Shown here piece by piece: positions 8,232 to 15,733 of a stretch of DNA of 54,619 nt. The notes below the pieces were generated by a model. It did not search any database and was not told the DNA's origin. It was given only the letters and a program-made list of their open reading frames with translations. The stretch spans positions 1 through 54,619 of the forward strand of contig DATHTK010000076.1 in the NCBI GenBank assembly GCA_035463295.1, read 5' to 3'. The position numbers and the translations under genes were made by a program. Source of the stretch: DATHTK01 sp035463295. Lineage in GTDB: Bacteria > Actinomycetota > Rubrobacteria > Rubrobacterales > Rubrobacteraceae. Numbering within the stretch: the first letter of the stretch is position 1; each line of letters starts with the position of its first letter.

Positions 8232-8951
8232 ATGGCACTCACCGGGAAAAGAGGCGAGCGCGAAAAGGGACCGGCCAGAGCAGAGGACCCCACCTTCGGG
8301 CTCTCCCTGCCCCAACAGATCGCCAAGGTCATCGCCGGGGAGATCGTCGAGCGCGAGCTGCCTTTCGGAGAGAGGCTCCCCGAGCTCGACCTGGCCGCCC
8401 GCTTCGGAACGAGCCGCGCCCCGATCCGCGAAGCCCTCTATATCCTGGCTCAGGAGGGCCTGGTGGAAAGGACACCGCGCAGAGGCGCCGTCGTAAGACA
8501 GTTCGACACGCGAGAGATCGAGGAGCTCTACCAGGTCCGCGCTCTGCTCGAGAGCCTGGCGCTGGAGTATATCTTTAACGAGCCCGACGACGCCCAGCGA
8601 ACGGCCCTTGTGTCAGCCCTGGAGCAGGTCGTGCGCACGATGAAGGACGCGCGCAAAGATACGAAGCGCTACCACGCGCTGAACTTCGAGTTCCACAAGA
8701 CGATCCTCGAGGTCGCCGGCAGAGAGCTCCTGCTGAACCTCTACAGGCAGATCGAAGGCCCCCTCAAGGTCTTCTTGCGCCTCTCCCTCGAAACACCGGG
8801 CGCCGTCGCACTCTCCCTCGACGAGCATAGAAAACTGCTCGACGCTATAGCTAGGGGCGACCTGAACCTCGCGAGCAATATTCTCGCCAACCACGATAGA
8901 GACGGTATGCAACGCGCCATAACTTTCCTCTCCTCCCGAACCGAAACCTAG
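8232..8951 (+). CDS. GntR family transcriptional regulator, FCD (FadR-type) subfamily
   Basis: DNA-binding regulator of about 239 residues. The N-terminal winged helix spans roughly residues 20-90 with IVERELPFGERLPELDLAARF and the recognition-helix segment TSRAPIREAL. The C-terminal all-helical FCD domain spans about 95-235 and has DTREIEELYQVRALLE at its start and the metal-binding-type His-containing segments NFEFHKTILE and DEHRKLLDAI. Regulators of this subfamily bind carboxylates or acyl-CoAs and control carboxylate catabolism. A TTG codon at 8223 is an alternative start, but ATG 8232 is more conventional. The perfect palindrome at 9024, just after this gene and inside the next promoter region, is a likely target. 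Confidence 0.92.
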   Translation: MALTGKRGEREKGPARAEDPTFGLSLPQQIAKVIAGEIVERELPFGERLPELDLAARFGTSRAPIREALYILAQEGLVERTPRRGAVVRQFDTREIEELYQVRALLESLALEYIFNEPDDAQRTALVSALEQVVRTMKDARKDTKRYHALNFEFHKTILEVAGRELLLNLYRQIEGPLKVFLRLSLETPGAVALSLDEHRKLLDAIARGDLNLASNILANHDRDGMQRAITFLSSRTET

Positions 8952-8978
8952 AGCCAGCATGCCCCCTCTGCATACTCC

Positions 8979-9006
8979 TTGACGACCCCCAGACAGGATG
9001 TAATAA
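8979..9006 (+). promoter_or_regulatory. Predicted promoter of the second hydratase/CoA-transferase operon
   Basis: TTGACG at 8979-8984 and TAATAA at 9001-9006 are separated by 16 bases in a short AT-rich patch right after the GntR gene. The palindrome at 9024-9040 would sit just downstream of the start site, a typical repressor position. Confidence 0.6.
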
Positions 9007-9023
9007 TGATAGATACAAGGGAA

Positions 9024-9040
9024 TTGTCGACAGTCGACAA
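9024..9040. promoter_or_regulatory. 17-bp perfect palindrome, likely GntR operator
   Basis: TTGTCGAC and GTCGACAA arms flank a single central base. The GT and AC spacing fits the TnGTnnnACnA-type operators known for FadR/FCD regulators. It lies between the predicted promoter and the start of the hydratase gene, and immediately downstream of a gene encoding such a regulator. Confidence 0.6.
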
Positions 9041-9055
9041 ACGGAGGTGGAGCCG

Positions 9056-9910
9056 ATGTTGAAAGGCACCAGCGAGCGGCTACGGCCGCGGTTTCCGAGG
9101 CGGCTGGCCTTCTTCAGGCGCCACGGAGGAGTTTCCACGGAGAATGGGGTTGTAGAGGTTGCTGGGTCGCGGCGCATAAGTTTGCATGTTGCGTCTGGGA
9201 TCGCTGTGATCACGGTACGGCGACCCGAGAAGATGAACGCCATCAACGAGGAGATGTGGATCGAGCTCCTCGCTACGATACGGAGGGCTTCGAGGGACGA
9301 TAGGGTTCGGGTGCTGGTCTTTCGCGGTGAGGGGCCCCGCTTTTCTACGGGGTCCGACCTCAAGGAGCTCAGTGAGGTCGGGTTACCGCGGGTGGAGGAG
9401 ATCTTTCACCGGATGGAAGAGTGCGTGTCCACCATAGAGGAGAGTCCGTTGCCGACCATAGCGTGCGTTCGCGGCTATGCGCTCGGGACGGGTCTGGAGC
9501 TGGCGCTTGCGTGTGATCTGCGGGTCGCGGATAGCAGCGCGACGCTGGGCATGCCCATCGCCCGGCTCGGCATCACGTTGAGCGAAGCCTTCGTCAAGCG
9601 GCTGGTATCTCTGATCGGGCCGTCCAGGATGAAAGACCTGGTGTACACGGGACGGCTGATCGGAGCGCCGGACGCCTTGGAGTGGGGGTTGGTGAACAGG
9701 GTGGTCGACGAGGACCAGTCCGTTTTGCGGGAAACCCTGCGGCTGGCCGAGAAGATCTCACGCCAGTCGGGCGCCTCCCTCCGGGCCGCCAAGAGGTGGG
9801 GCGGTTCCGGCTCCGGCCGGGTGCCGGCCGCGTACAGCTACGTGGACCCGGAGGATTTTCCCGAGGGCGTGCAGGCGTTTCTGGAGCGCCGGCCACCGCA
9901 GTTCTCCTAG
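9056..9910 (+). CDS. Enoyl-CoA hydratase/isomerase family protein
   Basis: Crotonase-fold protein of 284 residues. ATG 9056 is preceded by GGAGGTGG at a five-base distance; GTG 9047 lies inside that ribosome site and is unlikely. The first 35 residues are Arg-rich and are absent from most family members. Then come VRRPEKMNAI, the GSDLKEL oxyanion segment, GTGLELALACDLR and LGMPIARLGI. The GTGLELA turn keeps the first catalytic Glu of classical hydratases, whereas the second Glu position reads GMPI. It therefore differs from the paralogue at 926, which lacks both. It is followed 78 bases later by a CoA-transferase gene, mirroring the pair at the left edge in reverse order. It is probably controlled by the adjacent GntR regulator. 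Confidence 0.92.
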   Translation: MLKGTSERLRPRFPRRLAFFRRHGGVSTENGVVEVAGSRRISLHVASGIAVITVRRPEKMNAINEEMWIELLATIRRASRDDRVRVLVFRGEGPRFSTGSDLKELSEVGLPRVEEIFHRMEECVSTIEESPLPTIACVRGYALGTGLELALACDLRVADSSATLGMPIARLGITLSEAFVKRLVSLIGPSRMKDLVYTGRLIGAPDALEWGLVNRVVDEDQSVLRETLRLAEKISRQSGASLRAAKRWGGSGSGRVPAAYSYVDPEDFPEGVQAFLERRPPQFS

Positions 9911-9988
9911 ACGGGGGCGTTCCCGAACGGTACGAGGGCGGGGCTCTTTCGGGTGGTAGGCGCAGGACACTAGCGGGGGGATCGTTTT

Positions 9989-11128
9989 ATGAGAGAGGGA
10001 CCGCTTGCCGGGGTAACGGTCGTAGATCTCACGCGGGCGCTGGCGGGGCCATATGCGACCATGATGCTCGCCGATGCCGGTGCCGAGGTGATAAAGGTAG
10101 AGCGTCCCGGCAGGGGCGACGACAGCCGCGGCTGGGGTCCGCCGTTCGTCGGCGAGCAGTCAACCTACTTCCTCTCCGTGAACCGGAGCAAGAAGTCCGT
10201 GGTGCTCGACTTCAAGAACCCGGATGACCTGGAGACGCTGAGGTCGCTCATCGAGCGAGCCGACGTGCTCGCCGAGAACTTCCGGCCGGGCGTGATGGAG
10301 AAGCTGGGGCTCGGGGAGCGCGAGCTCGAGGAGCTGAACCCCGGCCTGGTGACGCTCTCCATCACTGGTTTCGGCGAGGGGGGGCCGGACGGGCACCGGC
10401 CGGGCTTCGACCAGATCGTGCAGGGCGAGGGTGGGCTCATGAGCTTCACCGGACCCGTGGGCGGTCCGCCGACGAAGGTCGGTGTGCCCATCGCCGACAT
10501 CCTCGCGGGCATGTTCGGCGCCTTCGGCGTCGCCGCAGCTTTGATGGAGCGCGAGAGGAGCGGCACGGGCCAGCGGGTGACGGCCTCGCTTCTGGGGAGC
10601 ATCATAGGGATACACACCTTCCAGGGGACGCGCTGGCTCATAGCCGGCGAGGTTCCCGAGCCGAGCGGCAACCGACACCCGACCATAGCCCCGTACGGGG
10701 CCTACGAGTGCGCCGACGGGGAGATCAACATCGCCGTCGGCTCCGAGGGACTCTGGCAGCGGTTCGCCCCGCTGGTGGGCCTTGACCCGGACGACGAGCG
10801 CTTCTCCAGCAACGGCGAGCGCGTGGCCCGGGTCGAGGAGCTCGAAGAGGCGATTGCCTCGGCGCTCACCTCCGCGAGCGTGGACGAGTGGGTGAGCCGC
10901 CTGGATCAGGCAGGGGTGCCGGCGGGGAGAGTCCGGTCGCTGGATGAGGTCTACGCCTCGGCGCAGGTAGAGCACCTCGGCCTCATAGACGTGGTAGAGC
11001 ACCCGGCGCTCGGCGAGATCCGGCTGCCCGGATCCCCGCTCTCCTACAGCCGGTCCGGCAGGAGGCCCGCCGAGGCACCGCCCATCCTGGGACAGGACAA
11101 CCCCGACCTCGTGGATCTAGAGAAGTAA
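9989..11128 (+). CDS. CaiB/BaiF family CoA-transferase
   Basis: Complete class III CoA-transferase of 379 residues, a normal length. The N-terminal Rossmann part opens with GVTVVDLTRALAGPYATMMLADAGAEVIKVE, the CoA-binding start of the family (quoted here in part: VVDLTRALAGPY, then LADAGAEVIKVE). ENFRPGVM lies near residue 97. The predicted aspartyl nucleophile is Asp170 in VPIADILAG, matching the numbering in characterised members. It is in the same operon as the hydratase upstream and probably regulated by the GntR protein. The family includes carnitine, formyl, succinyl, itaconyl and mesaconyl CoA-transferases; nothing visible separates these. Confidence 0.94.
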   Translation: MREGPLAGVTVVDLTRALAGPYATMMLADAGAEVIKVERPGRGDDSRGWGPPFVGEQSTYFLSVNRSKKSVVLDFKNPDDLETLRSLIERADVLAENFRPGVMEKLGLGERELEELNPGLVTLSITGFGEGGPDGHRPGFDQIVQGEGGLMSFTGPVGGPPTKVGVPIADILAGMFGAFGVAAALMERERSGTGQRVTASLLGSIIGIHTFQGTRWLIAGEVPEPSGNRHPTIAPYGAYECADGEINIAVGSEGLWQRFAPLVGLDPDDERFSSNGERVARVEELEEAIASALTSASVDEWVSRLDQAGVPAGRVRSLDEVYASAQVEHLGLIDVVEHPALGEIRLPGSPLSYSRSGRRPAEAPPILGQDNPDLVDLEK

Positions 11129-11156
11129 GCCGGGCGCACCGCTAGACTCGAAATAG

Positions 11157-11918
11157 ATGGACGTCTGGCAGTTTCTAATCCTGGGCCTTCTGGGACTCTT
11201 CGGCGGCACGCTCTCGGGTCTGGTCGGGATCGGAGGGGCAGCCGTCTTCGTTCCGGCACTCCTCTACGTCGCCGGATGGGACATACACGAAGCGGTAGGG
11301 GCCAGCCTGGTGATCACCGTTTTCACCGCCCTGTCGGGGACGCTGCGCGGCATCCGCAGCGAGGACTCGGTAAGCTGGAGGACGTTCGCCCTTCTCTCTT
11401 CGGTCGTCGCGCCGTCTACGCTGGTAGGGGTGGCGATAAGCCGCTACTCTCCGGAGAGCTTCGTCCAGATCGTCTTCGCCGCGTTCCTCTTCTTTCTCGC
11501 CTATCCGACGGCGCGGGGGCCTTCGCGGCCCTCCGGGGGCGCCCGCAAGCTGCACCCCGCCCTCGTATTTGGCGGGGGAATCGGCATCGGGATTCTCGCC
11601 GGTCTCACGGGTATAGGGGGGGCGGCGCTGATGATCCCCCTGATGGTCTTCGGGTTTGGTCTGGGTTTCAAGACGGCCATAGCCACGAGCCTGGCCGTCA
11701 ACTTCCTCACCGGCCTCGCGGGGTCGGCGGGCTACCTGGCGGCCGGTCTCGTCGACCTGGCGAGCCTCCCGACCCTGATCGCGGGCGCCGTGCTCGGGGC
11801 GTGGGTCGGGGTGAGCATCAGGGATCGCCTCCCGGAGATAGTGCTGCGACGAGGCTTCGCCCTCATTATGGTCGTAGTGGCGATACGTCTCATGCTCGAC
11901 GCCGCGGTTGGCTCGTAG
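11157..11918 (+). CDS. TauE/SafE family sulfite/organic-anion permease
   Basis: Membrane protein of 253 residues with about seven to eight hydrophobic segments. It contains two halves, each with the family's glycine-rich motif: GGTLSGLVGIGGAAVFVP near residue 15 and GILAGLTGIGGAALMIPLM near residue 145. These form the TauE/SafE (DUF81) internal repeat. Family members export or import sulfite, sulfoacetate and other small anions. The start lies 28 bases after the CoA-transferase stop, so it may be in that operon. A second, broken copy follows at 11996. Its position suggests movement of an anion linked to the catabolic island, but the cargo is unknown. Confidence 0.88.
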   Translation: MDVWQFLILGLLGLFGGTLSGLVGIGGAAVFVPALLYVAGWDIHEAVGASLVITVFTALSGTLRGIRSEDSVSWRTFALLSSVVAPSTLVGVAISRYSPESFVQIVFAAFLFFLAYPTARGPSRPSGGARKLHPALVFGGGIGIGILAGLTGIGGAALMIPLMVFGFGLGFKTAIATSLAVNFLTGLAGSAGYLAAGLVDLASLPTLIAGAVLGAWVGVSIRDRLPEIVLRRGFALIMVVVAIRLMLDAAVGS

Positions 11919-11995
11919 GACCGCCGCTCGTTGGGGGTTCGCAGGGTGCCTGTACTGACCGCCGGCTCATGTCCACACGCTAGGAACTGGAACGC

Positions 11996-12303
11996 TTGGA
12001 TCTCTGGCTGCTGGTCTTCGGCCTTCTCTCCGGTCTGGCCGGGGTCGGCGGCGGGGTCTTCTTCGTTCCGGCCCTTGTGTACGTAGCCGGGTGGAGCATC
12101 ACGGACGCCGTGGCGGCGAGCCTGGTGATGGTAATCTTCAGCTCGCTCTCGGGCACGCTGCGAAACCTGCGCAGCGAGAACGCGATCGTACGGCCCTGTT
12201 CTCCGTAACGGTCGCGCCCTGTGCCCTGATCGGGGTCGCGATAAGCCGGATCTCACCCGAGAGGTTGGTAGAAGTGGTCTTCGCAATCCTGATCCTCGAG
12301 TGA
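11996..12303 (+). pseudogene. Decayed paralogue of the TauE/SafE permease
   Basis: Starting at a TTG, the translation LWLLVFGLLSGLAGVGGG then GTLRNLRSENAI copies the N-terminus of the neighbouring permease (GGTLSGLVGIGG, GTLRGIRSED). At about 12188 the homology jumps to another frame, where RTALFSVTVAPCALIGVAIS continues to match FALLSSVVAPSTLVGVAIS of the paralogue. It then stops at 12303, so the C-terminal half is missing. The copy is therefore both frameshifted and truncated, a decayed tandem duplicate. The next gene begins within 60 bases, so the missing half was probably lost by deletion. Confidence 0.75.
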
Positions 12304-12323
12304 GCCCATGGCCAGGGATGCAG

Positions 12324-12353
12324 AGGACATTTCTTTCTCCGGTGCGATATTCT
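12324..12353 (+). promoter_or_regulatory. Predicted promoter for a leaderless lepB transcript
   Basis: AGGACA at 12324-12329 and TATTCT at 12348-12353 are 18 bases apart. The -10 ends eight bases before ATG 12362, which has no Shine-Dalgarno, so transcription would start at or next to the start codon. Confidence 0.4.
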
Positions 12354-12361
12354 TAGTCTCC

Positions 12362-13039
12362 ATGTCCGAGAAGCCGTACTACGACGAGCAGCAGTTCGAC
12401 ACCACCATCAGCCGGCGGTCGCGCCGCGAGCGTCGCCGCGCTACGAAAAGGGGCGGGGGCGCCCTCGAGTTCATCGTCATACTGCTCGTCTCGTTCGTGC
12501 TGGTCTTCGGGTTTATCAGGCCGTTCGTGGTGGAGGCCTTCTACATACCCTCGGAGAGCATGGTCCCGACGCTCAAGGTGGGGGACAGGGTGCTCGTGAA
12601 CAAGTTCATCTACCGCTTCACCGAGCCCGAGCGCGGGGATATCGTGGTCTTCCAGAGCGTCGAAGGGGGACCTCTCCCCACGCCGCAAAACCCTATCGAG
12701 CGCGTGGTCGGCTTCTTCCGGGGTAACGGGGCAGGAGGGGCTCCGAGGGAGGACCTCATCAAGCGCGTGGTCGGCGTGCCGGGGGACAGGATAGCGGTCC
12801 GCGGTGGTACGCTCTACGTGAACGGCGAGCCGCAGGAGGAGCCCTACCTGAACAAGAGGTTCCCGGACAGGAGCACCGCCGCGCCGACGAGAGTCCCCGA
12901 GGGCCACGTTTTCATGATGGGAGACAACCGCGCCAACTCCCGCGACTCGCGGTTCTTCGGCCCTGTACCCCAGGAGAACATAGAGGGCGAAGCGTTCTTG
13001 CGATTCTGGCCGTTGAACAGAATCGGCGGGCTCTCTTAG
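12362..13039 (+). CDS. lepB: Signal peptidase I, first of tandem pair
   Basis: Membrane-bound type I signal peptidase, cutting Sec and Tat signal peptides on the outer face of the membrane. A charged N-terminus is followed by one transmembrane helix (FIVILLVSFVLVFGFI) and the catalytic domain. Box B, IPSESMVPTLKVGDR, holds the nucleophile Ser; box D, IKRVVGVPGD, holds the general-base Lys; box E is MGDNRANSRDSRFFG. A loop rich in Gly and Pro between boxes C and D is longer than in the next gene. I chose ATG 12362 because it matches family N-termini and has a -10-like box directly upstream; ATG 12308 would add 18 residues and is an alternative. A paralogue starts one base after the stop. Confidence 0.93.
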   Translation: MSEKPYYDEQQFDTTISRRSRRERRRATKRGGGALEFIVILLVSFVLVFGFIRPFVVEAFYIPSESMVPTLKVGDRVLVNKFIYRFTEPERGDIVVFQSVEGGPLPTPQNPIERVVGFFRGNGAGGAPREDLIKRVVGVPGDRIAVRGGTLYVNGEPQEEPYLNKRFPDRSTAAPTRVPEGHVFMMGDNRANSRDSRFFGPVPQENIEGEAFLRFWPLNRIGGLS

Positions 13040-13040
13040 C

Positions 13041-13592
13041 GTGGAGGAGCACGAACCCCAGATGCGGCGCAGAGGCAAGACGTACCGAACCCTGCTGGAG
13101 TTCCCGGTTATCCTGCTCGTCTCGTTCGTGCTGGTCTTCGGGTTCGTGCGGCCCGTGATCGCCGCGCCCTTCTACGTCGGCTCGGAGAGCATGGTCCCGA
13201 CGCTCAAGGTGTGGGACCGCGTCCTTATCAACAAGGTCGCCTACGACTTCACCGGACCCAATCGCGGGGACATCGTCCTCTTCGAGAGCCCCGCCAGCGC
13301 GAAAGACCCCCTGATCAAACGCGTCGTCGGCCTCCCCGGCGAGACGGTCGAGCTGCGCGACGGTACGCTCTACGTGAACGGTGAGCCGCAGGAGGAACCC
13401 TACCTTAGGAAACACCGCCCCGACGGAAGGCCCTACGGCCCCCAGAGGGTCCCCGAGGGCCACGTCTTCGTGATGGGGGATAACCGGGCCAACTCCTTCG
13501 ACTCCCGCTTTTTCGGTCCCGTACCCCAAGAGAACCTGATCGGAGAGTCCCTCGTCCGCTTCTGGCCCCCAACCCGCGCCGGCGTACCCTGA
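13041..13592 (+). CDS. lepB: Signal peptidase I, second of tandem pair
   Basis: A 183-residue type I signal peptidase. It has one N-terminal helix (FPVILLVSFVLVFGFV), the Ser box GSESMVPTLKVWDR, the Lys box IKRVVGLPGE and the box E MGDNRANSFDSRFFGPV, so all catalytic elements are intact. Its GTG start is one base after the stop of the first copy, and long stretches are nearly identical between the two (LLVSFVLVFGF, GTLYVNGEPQEEPYL). This shows a tandem duplication followed by divergence, mainly in the loop between boxes C and D. Two copies may split substrates; the many exported proteins in the window (trypsin, sulfatase, cupredoxin) would need such activity. Confidence 0.93.
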   Translation: MEEHEPQMRRRGKTYRTLLEFPVILLVSFVLVFGFVRPVIAAPFYVGSESMVPTLKVWDRVLINKVAYDFTGPNRGDIVLFESPASAKDPLIKRVVGLPGETVELRDGTLYVNGEPQEEPYLRKHRPDGRPYGPQRVPEGHVFVMGDNRANSFDSRFFGPVPQENLIGESLVRFWPPTRAGVP

Positions 13593-13631
13593 ACCGCTCA
13601 GCGGAGGATGGCGGTCCCGTAGAACACGCCC

Positions 13632-14141
13632 CTACGAGAGCCGCCACCGGGTAGCCGTTACGGGGAAATCGCTCTCTCTCCACGCGAACGCGACGCGCGT
13701 CCGGAGGGCGTAGAGCGGGGACGCGTCTTCACCCGCATCACCCACGGCGTCCAACCCATACTTGTCGGCGTACGCGCCGCCGACCCGCTGGCGCAATGCC
13801 GCATCCCCGACCTCCTCCGCTACCCCTTCGAAGATTACGCACTCGTCGCCGCTCTCGAGGTGTACGACCACCTCCGGATTCGCCGCAAGATTCCGCGCCT
13901 TCCTGGACCTGCTATCCGTACCGAAGTACAGAACACCCTCGAACCACACGCCCCACACCGGCGCCGCGTGAGGCCGCCCGTCCGGTCGCGTAGTGCAGAC
14001 CCAGTAGTTTCGCGAGGTCGCCATCCTCTCGTCCACGAAACCCCATGGTAATAGCCCCGCCTCGTCCTCCCTTATGCCGTAGCCCTTCACGATCCCCGGC
14101 CGCTCCGGCCACCCGTCCCGACGCCCGTGCTCCTCTTTCAA
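13632..14141 (-). CDS. Pyridoxamine 5'-phosphate oxidase-like (PPOX class) flavin/F420-binding protein
   Basis: A 169-residue split-barrel protein. MATSRNYWVCTTRPDGRPHAAPVWG near residues 40-65 is the typical PPOX strand pair (shown: YWVCTTRPDGRPHAAPVWG), followed by LYFGTDSRSRKARNLAANPEV, the segment that contacts the cofactor phosphate (key part: SRKARNLAANP), and VVVHLESGDECVIFEG. Members bind FMN or F420 and reduce small organic molecules or heme-like compounds. The start is a TTG at 14141; a GTG inside PGIVKGYG is an alternative. It is transcribed divergently from a TetR regulator, and a minus-strand promoter (TTGATT, 17 bases, TATTAT) overlaps an operator-like palindrome, so it is probably the regulator's target. 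Confidence 0.87.
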   Translation of the reverse strand: MKEEHGRRDGWPERPGIVKGYGIREDEAGLLPWGFVDERMATSRNYWVCTTRPDGRPHAAPVWGVWFEGVLYFGTDSRSRKARNLAANPEVVVHLESGDECVIFEGVAEEVGDAALRQRVGGAYADKYGLDAVGDAGEDASPLYALRTRVAFAWRESDFPVTATRWRLS

Positions 14142-14194
14142 TACGCAACACCCCAGACCCTCTCGTCGCTACGGTCTTGCTCCAGATCTACCAT

Positions 14195-14223
14195 ATAATA
14201 TTCTACAATGTATAATAAATCAA
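14195..14223 (-). promoter_or_regulatory. Predicted promoter of the PPOX gene
   Basis: On the minus strand TTGATT (14223-14218) and TATTAT (14200-14195) are spaced 17 bases apart, an excellent fit in otherwise GC-rich sequence. The spacer contains the palindrome described separately. Confidence 0.6.
14200..14216. promoter_or_regulatory. TetR-type operator palindrome
   Basis: The 17-bp sequence has arms ATTcTACA and TGTAtAAT around one central base, with a single mismatched pair. TACA...TGTA cores of this size are common TetR-family operators. It lies between the divergent PPOX and TetR genes, over the PPOX spacer and the AT-rich TetR promoter, 20 bases before the regulator start. Confidence 0.65.
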
Positions 14224-14235
14224 GGAGGTACGCGT

Positions 14236-14985
14236 TTGAGTAGGGAGAGAAGGCGTGGGGTGGGACGGCCGAGGCTAGGGGAGGAGGTGTTGACGCGAGG
14301 GGAGATCCTGCGGTCGGCGCTACGGCTGGTGGACGAGGAGGGGATGCGGGCGTTGAGCATGCGGCGCCTGGCGCGGGAGCTCGGGGTGGACCCGATGGCG
14401 ATCTACCACCACGTGCCTGGCAAGGACGCTCTCGTCAGCGGCCTGGTAGAGGCTGTATTTGCGGAGATGTGGGTGCCGGGATTGGAGGGCGGTAGCTGGC
14501 GGGAGCGGGTGCGCGGGTTCGCCCGCGCCTACCGCGAGCTGGCGAAGGCGCATCCGAACCTGGTTCTGGAACTGGTCACGGACCCTGGCGCGGCCGCTGC
14601 TGCGTCGCTGGAGGCGACCGAGGCGCTCTACGAGGCGCTCGCCGGGTCGGGGTTGCCGGCGCACGATGTGGTGCGCGCGGCTGACCTCGTGGTCGATTAC
14701 GCCAACGGGTTCGCTCTCGCTGAGGTCGCCGGTCCGCTCGGAGGGGTCGACGACCGGAGGGTGCTGATGGAGCGCCTGGTGGAACGTCCGGCCGAAAAGA
14801 CGCCGACGGTCGCGCGGGTACTCGGAGAGCTCGCCGGCGAAGATCTGCCAGTGGACTTCGAGTTCGGTCTCGACGTTATCCTCGCGGGGCTCGACGCGAG
14901 GCTGCACTCACCGGCGGCCGGCCTTGGGGCTCATCTGGGACCGCGCCCCGGAGTGTGTGACGAAATGACATCTCAAGACCCATGA
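14236..14985 (+). CDS. TetR family transcriptional regulator
   Basis: Regulator of 249 residues. Its N-terminal helix-turn-helix lies at about residues 18-62, with ILRSALRLVDEEGMRALSMRRLARELGVDPMAIYHHVPGKD recognisable as the TetR DNA-binding domain (core: MRRLARELGV and AIYHHVPGKD). The C-terminal part has the TetR_C-type helices seen in TetR/ActII regulators. The TTG start is preceded by AAGGAGGT at six bases, which fixes it. The divergent PPOX gene and the palindrome at 14200 suggest local repression of both genes relieved by a small ligand. Its stop region faces the cyclophilin gene on the opposite strand. Confidence 0.92.
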   Translation: MSRERRRGVGRPRLGEEVLTRGEILRSALRLVDEEGMRALSMRRLARELGVDPMAIYHHVPGKDALVSGLVEAVFAEMWVPGLEGGSWRERVRGFARAYRELAKAHPNLVLELVTDPGAAAAASLEATEALYEALAGSGLPAHDVVRAADLVVDYANGFALAEVAGPLGGVDDRRVLMERLVERPAEKTPTVARVLGELAGEDLPVDFEFGLDVILAGLDARLHSPAAGLGAHLGPRPGVCDEMTSQDP

Positions 14986-15086
14986 CAGCTCCCGGTCCCA
15001 GACCACAGGATGTATGGCGCCCACGCGGGAGGAGTCGCAGCGGGGCCCCGAGCCGGTTTTCGCGACGGTATTCGCGGGAGGGCTCT

Positions 15087-15608
15087 CTAGGTGCGGGGGG
15101 ACTCCTCGATCTCGACGCGCTCTATCGTGTCGCCCGGCTCGCGGTCGCGCGCCGGGTCGCGCTCGCGGAGGGCGTTCACCACTTCCATGCCCTCGACGAC
15201 CTCGCCGAAGACGGCGTGCCGGTCGTCGAGCCACGGCGTCGCCACGTGCGTGATAAAGAACTGGGACCCGCCGGTGTTCGGGCCGGCGTTCGCCATCGAG
15301 AGGACGCCGGGCCTGTCGTGACGGAGGTCCGGGTGGAACTCGTCGGGGATGGTGTAGCCGGGGCCGCCCGTCCCCGTTCCGGTCGGGTCGCCGCCCTGCG
15401 CCATAAAGCCCTCTATCACCCGGTGGAAGGTCGTACCGTCGTAGTACCCGTCGCGCGCCAGGGAGACGAAGTTGTTGACGGTCTCGGGCGCCTCCTCTTC
15501 GAAGAGGCGGACCCGGAACTCGCCTTTCTCCGTGACGAAGTCGGCGTAGTACTCCTTCGCCGGGTCGAGCGCCAACTCCGGCGGACGGTCGTAGCTCCTG
15601 TGTGCCAT
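15087..15608 (-). CDS. Peptidyl-prolyl cis-trans isomerase, cyclophilin type
   Basis: Cyclophilin of 173 residues that catalyses proline isomerisation during folding. No signal peptide is visible, so it is probably cytosolic. The catalytic signature FHRVIEGFMAQGGDP includes the active-site Arg, and GPNTGGSQFFIT carries the Gln/Phe wall of the proline pocket. A WLDDRHAVFGEV segment near the end completes the barrel; the position of the Trp that confers cyclosporin sensitivity in eukaryotic forms appears to be taken by WLDDRH. ATG 15608 is preceded by AGAAGGAGAGAG. The gene stands alone between TetR and the M42 peptidase. Confidence 0.95.
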   Translation of the reverse strand: MAHRSYDRPPELALDPAKEYYADFVTEKGEFRVRLFEEEAPETVNNFVSLARDGYYDGTTFHRVIEGFMAQGGDPTGTGTGGPGYTIPDEFHPDLRHDRPGVLSMANAGPNTGGSQFFITHVATPWLDDRHAVFGEVVEGMEVVNALRERDPARDREPGDTIERVEIEESPRT

Positions 15609-15733
15609 GCAGCTCTCTCCTTCTCTCTCGCGGGCGAGCGCCTACGATACCTCATCCGACACAGCTTATCGGGCGGTGGTCAGAAAAGCGTGGCCGCTTC
15701 ACTCGAACTCCCCGTTCGTTCGCATGCCGGTCC

